DNA from: Chromobacterium haemolyticum DSM 19808 | GTDB taxonomy: Bacteria > Pseudomonadota > Gammaproteobacteria > Burkholderiales > Chromobacteriaceae | Direction: 5' to 3' | Length of the DNA stretch: 46,248 nucleotides | Assembly: GCF_000711885.1 (NCBI RefSeq) | Contig: NZ_JONK01000036.1 | Span: 1 to 46,248 of the forward strand | Shown: positions 38,354 through 46,248 of the stretch, piece by piece | Numbering within the stretch: position 1 is the stretch's first letter | How the letters are laid out: the number at the start of each line of letters is the position of its first letter | Position numbers and translations under genes: made by a program | Notes under the pieces: generated by a model | What the model saw: only the letters and a program-made list of their open reading frames with translations | Told to the model about the DNA's origin: nothing | The model's database searches: none

Positions 38354-40100
38354 TCAATCCGCGATCAATCGGCGCCGGGCGGTGGCCCTGCTGCGCCAAT
38401 CCGCCGCTCCGGAAAACCGCCATGTGCTGTGGGGCACGCTGTGGCTGATCGCCGCCGCGCTGATGGAAGCGCTGTCGCCGCTGCTGGGCAAGGTATTCAT
38501 CGACCGCTACCTTCTGCCGCGCACGCCGCAGTGGCTGGAAATGGGCCTGCTGCTGCTCGCCTGTCTGATGGCCGGCTACGTCGCCTCCAGCCTGCGTTAT
38601 CTGCAACTGGTGCGCCTGTCCGGCGTGGCGATGCGCTCGGTGCAAAGACTGCGCGAGCAGGTTTACCGCCATGTGATCCGGCTGCCGATGGCTTTTTTCG
38701 ACAAAGCGATCACCGGCCAACTGGTCAGCCGCGTCACCAACGACACCGAGTCGGTAAAGGCGTTGTACGTGCAGGTGCTGTTCGTGATGCTGGACAGCAG
38801 CATCGTGGTGATCGGCGTGATGGCGGCGATGGCCTGGCTGGATTGGCAGCTGATGCTGCTGGCGGCGATGCTGCTGCCGGCGATGCTGGCCATCGTCTGG
38901 CTGTATCAGCGCTGGAGCGCGCCGTCGGTGACGCGAGCCCGCGCGCTGCGCAGCGACATCAACGCTCAGATGGCGGAATCCATCTCCGGCATGAGCGTGC
39001 TGCAAGCCTCCAACGCCACCGGCCGCTTCGCCGAGCGTTTCGATCAGGCCAACCACAATTACTACCGGGCGCGGATCGCGGAACTGAGCGCCAACGCCTG
39101 GCTGCTGCGGCCGGCGCTGGACTTGCTGAAAGTGCTGCTGCTGGCCGGGGTGATCTACAGCTTCAGCCAACGGCCGCTGGGTGCGCTGCAGATAGGCGTG
39201 CTCTACGCCTTCATCAGCTATATCGGCCGCATGGTGGACCCGCTGATCCAGATCACCATGCAGTTCAGCCAGCTGCAGCAAGCGGTGGTGGCGGCGGCGC
39301 GGGTGGACGCGCTGCTGCAGGAGCCGGCCGCAACGGCCGGCCAAGGCGGGGGCCGCATTGGCCGGGGCGCCGTCAGCTTCCGCCAGGTGAGTTTCGGCTA
39401 CCAGCCCGAACGGCCGGTGCTGCTTGATCTTTCGCTGGAGATTCCGGCCGGCGGCTTCATCGGCATCGTCGGCCACACCGGCAGCGGCAAGTCCACGCTC
39501 TTGTCGCTGCTGCTGCGCTTCTACGCGCCGCAAAGCGGCGAGATCCTGATAGACGACCAAGCGCTGGCCACTTTCGACGACGCGGCCTTCCGCGACGGCG
39601 TCGGCCTGGTGCCTCAGGAGCCCTTCCTGCTGGCCGCCAGCGCGCGCGACAACATCGCCATGGGCCGGCCGCTGTCCCAGCAGCAAATCGAGGACGCCGC
39701 ACGCGCCGCCGGGGTGCATGACTTGATCCTGGCCTTGGAACAGGGCTACGACACCGATATGGGCGAGAGCGGCTCGCGGCTGTCCAGCGGACAGAAGCAG
39801 TTGATCGCCATCGCCCGCGCGCTGGCGGGCCGGCCGCGCATCCTGCTGCTGGACGAGGCCACCTCGCATATCGACAGCGAAACCGAGCAGCTGGTGCAAA
39901 GAGCGCTGGAACGGCTTCGCGGCCAGATCACGCTGATCTCCATCGCCCACCGGCTTTCCACCATACGCGACGCCGACCGCATCATCGTGCTCAACCACGG
40001 CCAGATCGCCGAAACCGGAAGCCACGAGGAATTGATGACCATGGGCGGCATCTACCAACGGCTATACTTGCTGCAGCAATTGCAGCCGGAAGCCGGCTGA
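38343..40100 (+). CDS. mdlB: ABC exporter half-transporter, MdlB type
   Basis: The 585-residue partner of the preceding gene. It has six helices (about 15-310), Walker A GHTGSGKST (near 378), signature LSSGQKQL (near 480) and canonical Walker B with glutamate, LLLDEATSHID. Together the two form a heterodimeric ABC exporter with one normal and one impaired ATP site. The start overlaps the mdlA end. Confidence 0.88.
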   Translation: MKSDQSAINRRRAVALLRQSAAPENRHVLWGTLWLIAAALMEALSPLLGKVFIDRYLLPRTPQWLEMGLLLLACLMAGYVASSLRYLQLVRLSGVAMRSVQRLREQVYRHVIRLPMAFFDKAITGQLVSRVTNDTESVKALYVQVLFVMLDSSIVVIGVMAAMAWLDWQLMLLAAMLLPAMLAIVWLYQRWSAPSVTRARALRSDINAQMAESISGMSVLQASNATGRFAERFDQANHNYYRARIAELSANAWLLRPALDLLKVLLLAGVIYSFSQRPLGALQIGVLYAFISYIGRMVDPLIQITMQFSQLQQAVVAAARVDALLQEPAATAGQGGGRIGRGAVSFRQVSFGYQPERPVLLDLSLEIPAGGFIGIVGHTGSGKSTLLSLLLRFYAPQSGEILIDDQALATFDDAAFRDGVGLVPQEPFLLAASARDNIAMGRPLSQQQIEDAARAAGVHDLILALEQGYDTDMGESGSRLSSGQKQLIAIARALAGRPRILLLDEATSHIDSETEQLVQRALERLRGQITLISIAHRLSTIRDADRIIVLNHGQIAETGSHEELMTMGGIYQRLYLLQQLQPEAG

Positions 40101-40118
40101 ACCAGCGACGACTCCGCC

Positions 40119-40913
40119 ATGCACCGTTTTCTCTCCCCGCCCGCGTCCGACGCGCTGATCGACACCCACTGCCATCTGGACGCGCCGGAGCTGGCCCCGA
40201 TGCTGTCCGCCGTGCTGGAACGCGCGCGCGCCGCCGGCGTGGGCCAGATCCTGGTGCCCGCGGTGCGCGCCGACACCTTCGCCGCCGCCGCCGCCCTGCG
40301 CCGCGACCACGGTTGCTGGATAGGCTTCGGCCTGCATCCCATCTACCTGGAACGGCATCTGGACGAGCATCTGGGAGAGCTGGAGCGCGCGCTGCGCGAA
40401 CAGCGACCGGAAGCGGTGGGGGAAATCGGTCTGGATTTCTATCTGCCGGAACTGGACCCGGCGCGGCAGGAAGCCTTGTTCGTCGAACAGCTGAAACTGG
40501 CGCGCAAATACGCGCTGCCCGTGGTGCTGCATGTGCGCCGCTCGGTGGACCGCGTGCTCAAACATCTGCGCGAGCAGCGCGTCGAGCTAGGCATCGCCCA
40601 CGCTTTCAACGGCAGCCCGCAACAGGCGGAAGCGATGCTGCGCCAGGGCATGAAGCTGGGCTTCGGCGGCGCGATGACCTACTCCGGCTCGCAGCGCATC
40701 CGCCGGCTGGCGGCCACCTTGCCGCTGTCGGGCCTGGTGCTGGAGACCGATGCGCCGGACATCCGCCCCGAGTTCGCCCAGGGCCGGCCCAACGAGCCGG
40801 CCCATCTGGCCGCCTTCAGCGCCTTGCTGGCCGAACTGCGCGGGCTGCCGGAACCGCAACTGCGCCAGGCCCTGCGCCGCAACAGCCTGGACGCTTTGGG
40901 CATCGCCGGCTGA
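40119..40913 (+). CDS. TatD-family metal-dependent hydrolase
   Basis: A 264-residue protein with the metal-binding DTHCHLD (15-21), GEIGLDFY and VLETDAPDI motifs of the TatD DNase family (YcfH/YjjV type). Family members are Mg-dependent exonucleases linked to DNA repair or quality control, and the name does not imply a role in Tat export. It follows mdlB by 18 bp and may share its transcript. Confidence 0.88.
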   Translation: MHRFLSPPASDALIDTHCHLDAPELAPMLSAVLERARAAGVGQILVPAVRADTFAAAAALRRDHGCWIGFGLHPIYLERHLDEHLGELERALREQRPEAVGEIGLDFYLPELDPARQEALFVEQLKLARKYALPVVLHVRRSVDRVLKHLREQRVELGIAHAFNGSPQQAEAMLRQGMKLGFGGAMTYSGSQRIRRLAATLPLSGLVLETDAPDIRPEFAQGRPNEPAHLAAFSALLAELRGLPEPQLRQALRRNSLDALGIAG

Positions 40914-40935
40914 GATGAAGCCTCTTCCCTCAGCA

Positions 40936-41076
40936 CTTGTTCAAAGTCTGCTGCGCTTCGGCGATAGGCGTTGAAAACCAGCCCAAAATGCTCATGTACC
41001 ACGTGCACATTCCGCTTTATTCACTGGTTTTCGCCTTGTCTCCCTCTTGCTCGCGAGACGTTGAACAGGCTCTCAG
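40936..41076 (-). repeat. Dispersed hairpin repeat, copy C
   Basis: Read on the minus strand it starts GAGAGCCTGTTCAACG and ends CTTTGAACAAG. The core hairpin ATGTGC / GTACAT (41010-41005 with 40999-40994) needs a G-U pair, which exists only on the minus strand. The edge at 41073-41075 is the TGA stop of the chemoreceptor gene. Confidence 0.8.
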
Positions 41077-42704
41077 GTGCGAAAACGCCTGAGATTGGAG
41101 TCCAAATCCACCGACAACTGCTGCAACTCCTGCGATAGCCGGCTGGCCTGACCGGAGGCTTTGGCGGTGCTTTCGTTCATCTGCGCCATCTGCTCTACAT
41201 TGCCCGCCACCAGTTGACTGGCGTGGCTCTGCTCCTTGATCGCGTTGGCGATGTCGGAGATGCGCTCAACCGAATGCTGCGACAGCTGATGAATTTCACG
41301 CAACGATTCGGCCACGCTGGAGGTGCTGCTGACGCCGCTCTCGATGCGGGCATTCGCCTGCTGCATGCTCTGATAAGCACGCTGAGTATCGGTCTGCACG
41401 CCCTCGATATGGGTGGATATTTCCGTCGTGGCCTGGCTGGTGCGTTCGGCCAGCTTGCGCACTTCATCGGCCACCACGGCGAAGCCGCGGCCCATCTCGC
41501 CGGCGCGCGCGGCCTCGATCGCCGCGTTCAAGGCCAAGAGATTGGTTTGATCGGCGATGTCGCGGATCACCCGCACAATGTCGCCAATATCGCTGGAGCG
41601 CTGATTCAATTGGTCCATCACGGTGGAAGTTTCCGTAATGCCGCTGGCGATCCGCTGAATCTCGCTGGCGGCTTTCTCCGCCAGGCCGTTGCCTCTATCC
41701 GCCTGCGCCATGGTCTGGCGCGCCTGATCTTCCACATCACGGGTGTTGTCCGCCACCAGATTGATACTGACCGACATCTGCTCAATCGCCGCCGCGCCGC
41801 TGGCGGCGGACTCCGCCTGATTGGCCGCGGCCCCGGACACCTGGGAACTGACGTCGGCCATTTGTCCGGAAGCGTTGGCCAATTGGGTGGCGTGCCCCTG
41901 CGCTTCCTGCACCAAGCGGCGCACGGTGCCGACCAAGGAAGCCAGCGACTCCCCGACACTGCCCAGCTCGTTACGGCCAAAGTCCGGCAGCTTCAAGTTC
42001 AGATCGCAGGTTTGCGCCAACTGCTGCGCGGAGTCCCGCATCTGCAGCAAGGGCACGCGGATGGAGCGGATGATGTACCAAGACACCACCAGGCTAGCCA
42101 GCAGGCCGATCACCACCGTGGCCAGCAACTGGCTGCGCACCGCGTCCGCGGAGGCGTCGATCTGGCTGCGCAGCTGCGCCACTGCGTCGGAACCGCCCTT
42201 GGCCAGCTTGGCCGAGACCTCTTCCATCTGGTGAATACTGCTCTTGTACTGGCCAAACGCCTTGTTGGCGTCGCTGGTGCCGGCAAGCTCCTGCTTGTCC
42301 ACCTTCGCCGCCACTGCCTTGAAACCGTCCGCATAGCTGTTGAGCAGCCCGTCCAGCGCCGTCAGTTGCTGAGTGGCGTCGCCGTTCAGCGGGTGCGTGC
42401 CGGCGTTCTTGATCGCCGCATGCGCGCTCTCTATTGTTTTATTCCATTTCTCGCTGTACTCGGCGCGCTTGGCCGCGTCACCCATATTGATGAAATAGTC
42501 TTTCTCGAAGCGCCGCAGATTGCCCATGTGCTGCTGCAAACCCACCACGTCGCGGTAAAAGGCCAACTCATGGGTGCTGACATCCTCCACCCGGCTGGAA
42601 ATACTCCCCAAGCCGATGAAAGCCAGCAAGCTGGTCACCGCCAGCGCCACCAACAACAAGGCGAAACCCAGGGTAATCCGGGCCGCAATCGTCATATTCC
42701 GCAT
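41073..42704 (-). CDS. Methyl-accepting chemotaxis protein (four-helix-bundle sensor)
   Basis: A 543-residue inner-membrane chemoreceptor. It has TM1 (about 10-32), a periplasmic helical-bundle sensor (about 35-190), TM2 (about 193-213), HAMP (about 214-265) and a signalling domain whose tip reads [20 protein letters not shown], conserved for CheA/CheW binding. There is no C-terminal CheR-tethering pentapeptide. It signals to the flagellar or another chemosensory system; the ligand is unknown. The start follows GGGGAG. Its stop codon is at the edge of repeat copy C. Confidence 0.93.
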   Translation of the reverse strand: MRNMTIAARITLGFALLLVALAVTSLLAFIGLGSISSRVEDVSTHELAFYRDVVGLQQHMGNLRRFEKDYFINMGDAAKRAEYSEKWNKTIESAHAAIKNAGTHPLNGDATQQLTALDGLLNSYADGFKAVAAKVDKQELAGTSDANKAFGQYKSSIHQMEEVSAKLAKGGSDAVAQLRSQIDASADAVRSQLLATVVIGLLASLVVSWYIIRSIRVPLLQMRDSAQQLAQTCDLNLKLPDFGRNELGSVGESLASLVGTVRRLVQEAQGHATQLANASGQMADVSSQVSGAAANQAESAASGAAAIEQMSVSINLVADNTRDVEDQARQTMAQADRGNGLAEKAASEIQRIASGITETSTVMDQLNQRSSDIGDIVRVIRDIADQTNLLALNAAIEAARAGEMGRGFAVVADEVRKLAERTSQATTEISTHIEGVQTDTQRAYQSMQQANARIESGVSSTSSVAESLREIHQLSQHSVERISDIANAIKEQSHASQLVAGNVEQMAQMNESTAKASGQASRLSQELQQLSVDLDSNLRRFRT

Positions 42705-42852
42705 TTACACACTCCCCAACCAAACTGTATTTTTTGGATTTCCGCCGATCAAGCCCGCGGTTTCGCCGCGATTGTAAACCAAGCCGTTTGCGGTTTTACT
42801 CGCATGACTCCGGCAAGTTTCACAGTCTGCGTCCCGCATGAGCCGCGGGCAC

Positions 42853-42882
42853 AAAAAAAGCCGCCAGCATGAGCTGACGGCT
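42853..42882 (-). terminator. Terminator of the his-tat gene group
   Basis: The stem AGCCGTCAGC / GCTGGCGGCT (one mismatch) with a 4-base loop is followed on the minus strand by TTTTTTT. It lies about 20 bp past the DUF2069 stop codon. Confidence 0.88.
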
Positions 42883-42904
42883 TCCTTTTCGCTGCGCGCG
42901 GAGT

Positions 42905-43258
42905 CTACTGCGGTTGACGCGACAACTTGAAAGTTCTGGCAAAGCCCAATACACAGACGAAGAATAGTCCGCTCAAGAAGATTTCGCCCCATGCAAGTTG
43001 CTGCGACAGGCCGCGATCCGCCCAACCGCGCATCACGCCCTCGGTGAAATAGGCCAGGATGAACATGCTGGCCCATTGATAGGTATACAAGCGCCGCCCC
43101 AGGATGCCGCGCAGCGGCAGCAGCAGCACCGCCGCCTTAAGCGCCAGCAGCGAGCCGCCTGGACGCAGCGGCGCCAGCCACAGCTCCCAGGCCAGGCACA
43201 GCAGAATCAGCGCGATCAGCGACGCCGACGCGCCGTAATGCCAGGCGTTTCGATTCAT
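42905..43258 (-). CDS. DUF2069 membrane protein
   Basis: A 117-residue protein with about four hydrophobic helices and charged ends (MNRNAWHYGASASLIAL at the start, then FARTFKLSRQPQ at the end), the DUF2069 pattern of beta- and gamma-proteobacteria. Its function is unknown. Its ATG overlaps the tatC stop (ATGA), so it is translated with the Tat genes. The frame is open upstream to 43339, but the overlap and family start favour this ATG. Confidence 0.82.
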   Translation of the reverse strand: MNRNAWHYGASASLIALILLCLAWELWLAPLRPGGSLLALKAAVLLLPLRGILGRRLYTYQWASMFILAYFTEGVMRGWADRGLSQQLAWGEIFLSGLFFVCVLGFARTFKLSRQPQ

Positions 43259-43995
43259 GAACCATCCTCCAGCAATGGACGCTCCTTCTTGCGGCCCAGG
43301 AATACCGCCATCAGAATGCCCGCTTCGTACAGCAACCACAGCGGCACCGCTAGCAGGGTTTGCGACAGCACGTCCGGCGGCGTGACAACGGCGGCCACCA
43401 CGAAGGCGCCGACGATGACATAAGGCCGGCCCTGACGCAGTTTTTCCACCGACACCACGCCCATGCGCACCAGCAGGATCACCACCACCGGCACCTCGAA
43501 GGTGACGCCGAAGGCCATGAACATGCCCAGCACGAAGGACAGGTATTTATCGATGTCGGTCATCATGCTGACCCCGACCGGCGTTACCGCCGACATGAAG
43601 CCGAACACCACGGGGAACACCAGGAAATAGGCGAAAGCCATGCCGATAAGGAAGAGCAGCAGGCTGGCCACTACCAAGGGCAGCACCAACCGTTTCTCAT
43701 GGTGGTAGAGCCCGGGCGCGACAAAGGCCCAGATCTGATACAGGGTATTGGGCAGCGAGATCAGGAAAGCCACCAGCATGGTCACCTTGACCGGTACGAA
43801 GAACGGCGCGGTGACATCGGTGGCGATCATGTTCGCCCCCGCAGGCAGCGCGTCCAGCAATGGTTTGGCCAACAGGTGGTAGATATCCCCGGACCAATGG
43901 AACAGGCCGAGAAACACCAACGCGATACCGAGCAGCGCCCGCACCAGACGGGTGCGCAACTCAAGCAGATGCGCGAGCAAGGGTTGTTCATTCAT
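43255..43995 (-). CDS. tatC: Sec-independent protein translocase TatC
   Basis: The multispanning receptor for twin-arginine signal peptides. The 246 residues begin MNEQPLLAHLLELRTRLVRA and have six helices, with the conserved FEVPVVVILLVRMG and FVVAAVVTPPDVLSQ regions. An upstream TTG (44010) could extend it by five residues, but the ATG matches the family. It follows tatB after a gap of about 70 bp. Confidence 0.95.
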   Translation of the reverse strand: MNEQPLLAHLLELRTRLVRALLGIALVFLGLFHWSGDIYHLLAKPLLDALPAGANMIATDVTAPFFVPVKVTMLVAFLISLPNTLYQIWAFVAPGLYHHEKRLVLPLVVASLLLFLIGMAFAYFLVFPVVFGFMSAVTPVGVSMMTDIDKYLSFVLGMFMAFGVTFEVPVVVILLVRMGVVSVEKLRQGRPYVIVGAFVVAAVVTPPDVLSQTLLAVPLWLLYEAGILMAVFLGRKKERPLLEDGS

Positions 43996-44067
43996 GCGCG
44001 GGATTTCCAATGGATTCAGGAACGGCCGAAGCGGGAACCAGCTCCGCCCGGCCGGGTGCGGCCGGCC

Positions 44068-44562
44068 TCAGCGTAGCGATGGCGGCTCCACCGGCTGGGG
44101 CGGCGACGGCGGCAAGTCGTCGAACAGATCCAGTTGGTTCTCGTCCTTGACCGGCGCCGTCTCGGCCTGCGCCGCTGGCTCGACCGGAAGAGGCTCCAGC
44201 AGATCCGGCTGCAGGCCGCCGTGGATGACGTTGGCCGCCTCTTCCACCGGCGCGCGCGCCTCGTCCGCCAGCGCGCGCAGTTCGGCGCCGTTCTGCTCCA
44301 TCGCCTCGCGCACGCCCCGAACTTCGGAATCGAGCTGGCCTTTGAACGACTGCGCGGCGTCCTCGATGTCCTGCCGCAATTCGTTCAGACCGGTCAAGTT
44401 GGCCTGCTGCTGGATATCGGCCTTCACCGTGGCCACAAAGCGCTGGGCGCGGCCCACCAACGCGCCCAGAGTGCGCGCCACCGTGGGCAGGCGCTCCGGC
44501 CCCAGCACCACCAGGGCCACCACGCCTATCAACAGGATTTCGCCAAAGCTGATTTCAAACAC
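44068..44562 (-). CDS. tatB: Tat translocase subunit TatB
   Basis: A 164-residue protein with one N-terminal helix (MFEISFGEILLIGVVALVVL), the GPERLP hinge, an amphipathic helix and a long acidic/Pro-rich tail. It forms the Tat receptor complex with TatC. It starts 14 bp after tatA. Confidence 0.95.
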   Translation of the reverse strand: MFEISFGEILLIGVVALVVLGPERLPTVARTLGALVGRAQRFVATVKADIQQQANLTGLNELRQDIEDAAQSFKGQLDSEVRGVREAMEQNGAELRALADEARAPVEEAANVIHGGLQPDLLEPLPVEPAAQAETAPVKDENQLDLFDDLPPSPPQPVEPPSLR

Positions 44563-44576
44563 GCTTGAACCGCGCC

Positions 44577-44789
<213 letters not shown>

Positions 44790-44858
44790 TCACTTCCTTA
44801 TCAAATCGAATGAATGCGCGGAGGCCGCCCGGCCGTCCGCTCCGGCCTGATCGGCCAA

Positions 44859-45182
44859 TCAGTTTTTGTGGCCGAATACATGCACGTGCAGGTGAAACAC
44901 TTCCTGCCCGCCGCCGCGGCCGGTGTTGATGCCGGTCTTGAAACCAGCCTCCAGACCCTGTTCGCGCGCCAATTTGGGCGCCAGCGTCAGCATCTTGCCC
45001 AGCACCGCCTCGTGCTCGGGACCGCAATGGGCCAGCGAGTCCACGTGTTGCTTGGGAATCAGCATGAAATGCACGGGAGCGATCGGACGAATGTCGTGGA
45101 AGGCCAGCACATCGTCGTCTTCGTAGATTTTATTGGCCGGAATCTGCCCGGCCACGATTTTGCAGAAGATGCAATCTGTCAT
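44859..45182 (-). CDS. hinT: HIT-family nucleotide-binding protein (HinT-like)
   Basis: A 107-residue purine-nucleoside phosphoramidase-type protein with the HLHVHVFG triad and the CIFCKIVAGQIPANK start. It lies between hisE and tatA, a common order in beta-proteobacteria. Its exact physiological substrate is unknown. Confidence 0.93.
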   Translation of the reverse strand: MTDCIFCKIVAGQIPANKIYEDDDVLAFHDIRPIAPVHFMLIPKQHVDSLAHCGPEHEAVLGKMLTLAPKLAREQGLEAGFKTGINTGRGGGQEVFHLHVHVFGHKN

Positions 45183-45204
45183 TGTTGTCGGCTCTCGCTA
45201 AATC

Positions 45205-45531
45205 TTAAGGGGTGGGGGCGCGGGAGGCCTTTTCATCCAGGCCGGAAATACCCTCGCGCCGCTTCAACTCCATCAGCACGTCCTCGGGCCGCAGGCCATG
45301 ATAGGTCAGCAACACCATGCTGTGGAACCACAGATCGGCCACCTCGCGCACCAAGTGCAGCTTGTCCTTGTCCTTGGAGGCCATCAGCGTCTCTGCCGCC
45401 TCCTCCGCCACTTTCTTCAAAATGGCGTCCTCGCCCTTGTGAAACAGGGACGCCACATAGGAAGACTGGGAACTGGCTTCGCGCCGCGCTTCCAGCGTGT
45501 CCGCGATGGTTTTCAGCACATCCTGGCTCAT
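45205..45531 (-). CDS. hisE: Phosphoribosyl-ATP pyrophosphohydrolase
   Basis: The second step of histidine synthesis, hydrolysing phosphoribosyl-ATP to phosphoribosyl-AMP. The 108 residues carry the all-alpha NTP-PPase motif [14 protein letters not shown] and [15 protein letters not shown]. It is a separate gene from hisI, 124 bp downstream of it. Confidence 0.95.
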   Translation of the reverse strand: MSQDVLKTIADTLEARREASSQSSYVASLFHKGEDAILKKVAEEAAETLMASKDKDKLHLVREVADLWFHSMVLLTYHGLRPEDVLMELKRREGISGLDEKASRAPTP

Positions 45532-45655
45532 GTCGCTATTCCTTTACGCCGCAACCCCGGCAAGTATATGTCGTTCCGATGGCAAAACGATAACAATCGG
45601 CTTGCCGGCTGCCATTCTAACGGCCGGCCGCCGCGCGGCGTTGACCGCGCGCAAG

Positions 45656-46048
45656 TCAATCCTTGCGATAGATCGCATCCGGGTCCTTCAACACCGCGTC
45701 GACAACTACCCAATCCTGCCGCGCAGAGTCGAAACGTCGGTAGAAACAGCTTTCACGGCCAGTGTGGCAGGCAATGCCGCCAGCCTGCTCGATCTGCATC
45801 ACCACCACGTCGCCGTCGCAATCCAGCCTCAGCTCCTTGACGGTTTGCAGATGGCCGGAGTCCTCGCCCTTCTTCCACAGCTTGCCGCGCGAGCGGCTCC
45901 AGTAATGAGCGACGCCGGTTTCCGCGGTCAAGGCCAGGCTGTCGCGGTTCATCCATGCCACCATCAGCACCCGGCCGCTGGCGGCGTCCTGGGCGATGGC
46001 GGCCACCAGGCCCTTGTCGTCCCATTTGACTTCATCCAACCAATTCAT
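45656..46048 (-). CDS. hisI: Phosphoribosyl-AMP cyclohydrolase
   Basis: The third step of histidine synthesis, opening the adenine ring of phosphoribosyl-AMP. The 130 residues include [12 protein letters not shown], the Mg-binding DCDGDVVV, and the Zn-binding [11 protein letters not shown]. hisF is usually just upstream in beta-proteobacteria; here about 110 bp after the start codon the hairpin repeat (copy D) begins, and no hisF is visible before the window ends. Confidence 0.95.
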   Translation of the reverse strand: MNWLDEVKWDDKGLVAAIAQDAASGRVLMVAWMNRDSLALTAETGVAHYWSRSRGKLWKKGEDSGHLQTVKELRLDCDGDVVVMQIEQAGGIACHTGRESCFYRRFDSARQDWVVVDAVLKDPDAIYRKD

Positions 46049-46160
46049 GGCTCACCTTTGCACCGCGCGCCTTGGCTATGAGTGGCGGCGCGGAAAATGA
46101 TTCAGCGCGGCGTCCGCTTCGCTTCAAATTAAGACGCCGGCAAGTGGGTTTATGTTCTAA

Positions 46161-46248
46161 GAACCTGTTTACGATCTGCTGCGCGTTGGCGATACGGCGT
46201 TGAGAACAGCTTCAGAATGTTCATGTACCGTGTGTACATTCCGCTTTT
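46161..46248 (-). repeat. Dispersed hairpin repeat, copy D (cut by window end)
   Basis: Begins GAACCTGTTTACGATCTGCTGCG and has the same orientation as copy C. Its core hairpin ATGTAC (46223-46228) / GTACAT (46234-46239) is perfect. The remainder is beyond the window. Confidence 0.75.

Noticed and set aside
38229-40058. Minus-strand frame of 609 codons opposite mdlB
   Set aside because: Antisense shadow with His/Gln/Ala-rich composition. The same holds for 34927-36582 opposite the permease.
42705-42852. Flagellar sigma-28 promoter before the chemoreceptor gene
   Set aside because: A TAAA occurs, but no GCCGATAA-like element lies at the right spacing.

Overview
The window looks like chromosomal DNA of a beta-proteobacterium of the order Neisseriales, most likely Chromobacterium or a close relative. 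The evidence is the high G+C content, the gene order mnmG-rsmG-parA-parB-atpIBEFHAGDC followed by glmU and glmS, the GlmS, MnmG and RsmI sequences, and the lpoA-yraN-diaA-dolP block facing rsmI. The genus is an inference; no rRNA gene or species marker is present.

Layout. 1-4548 is a mobile-element region directly downstream of glmS. It holds the 3' end of an IS5-type transposase gene, a two-gene cassette (365 and 476 codons) for coiled-coil proteins with hydrophobic centres that I do not recognise, and a decayed IS5-family element. Related short repeats in inverted orientation (587-610 and 4502-4541) mark what may be the ends of one element (about 581-4548) with a TGGG repeat on both sides. 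The glmS-side end is only about 25 bp from the glmS stop codon, the classic attTn7 position. A second, oppositely facing copy of the end sequence (547-569) suggests repeated insertion at this site.

4565-8727 holds amino-sugar precursor synthesis: glmS with a translationally coupled DeoR-type regulator, then glmU. 8802-15755 is the complete F1Fo ATP synthase operon with a clear promoter and terminator. 15846-20030 is parB, parA, rsmG and mnmG, tightly packed. 20229-25736 has an OlsB-like acyltransferase, trmO, a Tim44-like membrane protein, an EAL phosphodiesterase, a KfrA-like coiled-coil protein and dolP. 25736-28710 is diaA, yraN, an LpoA-like gene and divergent rsmI. tRNA-Leu(CAA) follows.

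29078-32160 has a DUF2939 protein and a Fur-box TonB receptor. 32284-36333 is a tryptophan (kynurenine) degradation locus: a KynR-like Lrp regulator facing kynB, kynU and an amino-acid permease. 36581-40100 is a heterodimeric MdlAB-type ABC exporter, followed by a TatD-family hydrolase and a chemoreceptor. 42905-46048 is hisI-hisE-hinT-tatA-tatB-tatC-DUF2069, all on the minus strand.

Two observations stand out. One is the element and its two-gene cassette at the glmS attachment site. The other is a dispersed repeat family of about 140 bp, with five copies between 28.9 and 46.2 kb, whose central 6-bp hairpin is preserved by compensatory changes. Most ordinary genes here are high-confidence; the function of the cassette and of the repeats is not known from this sequence.
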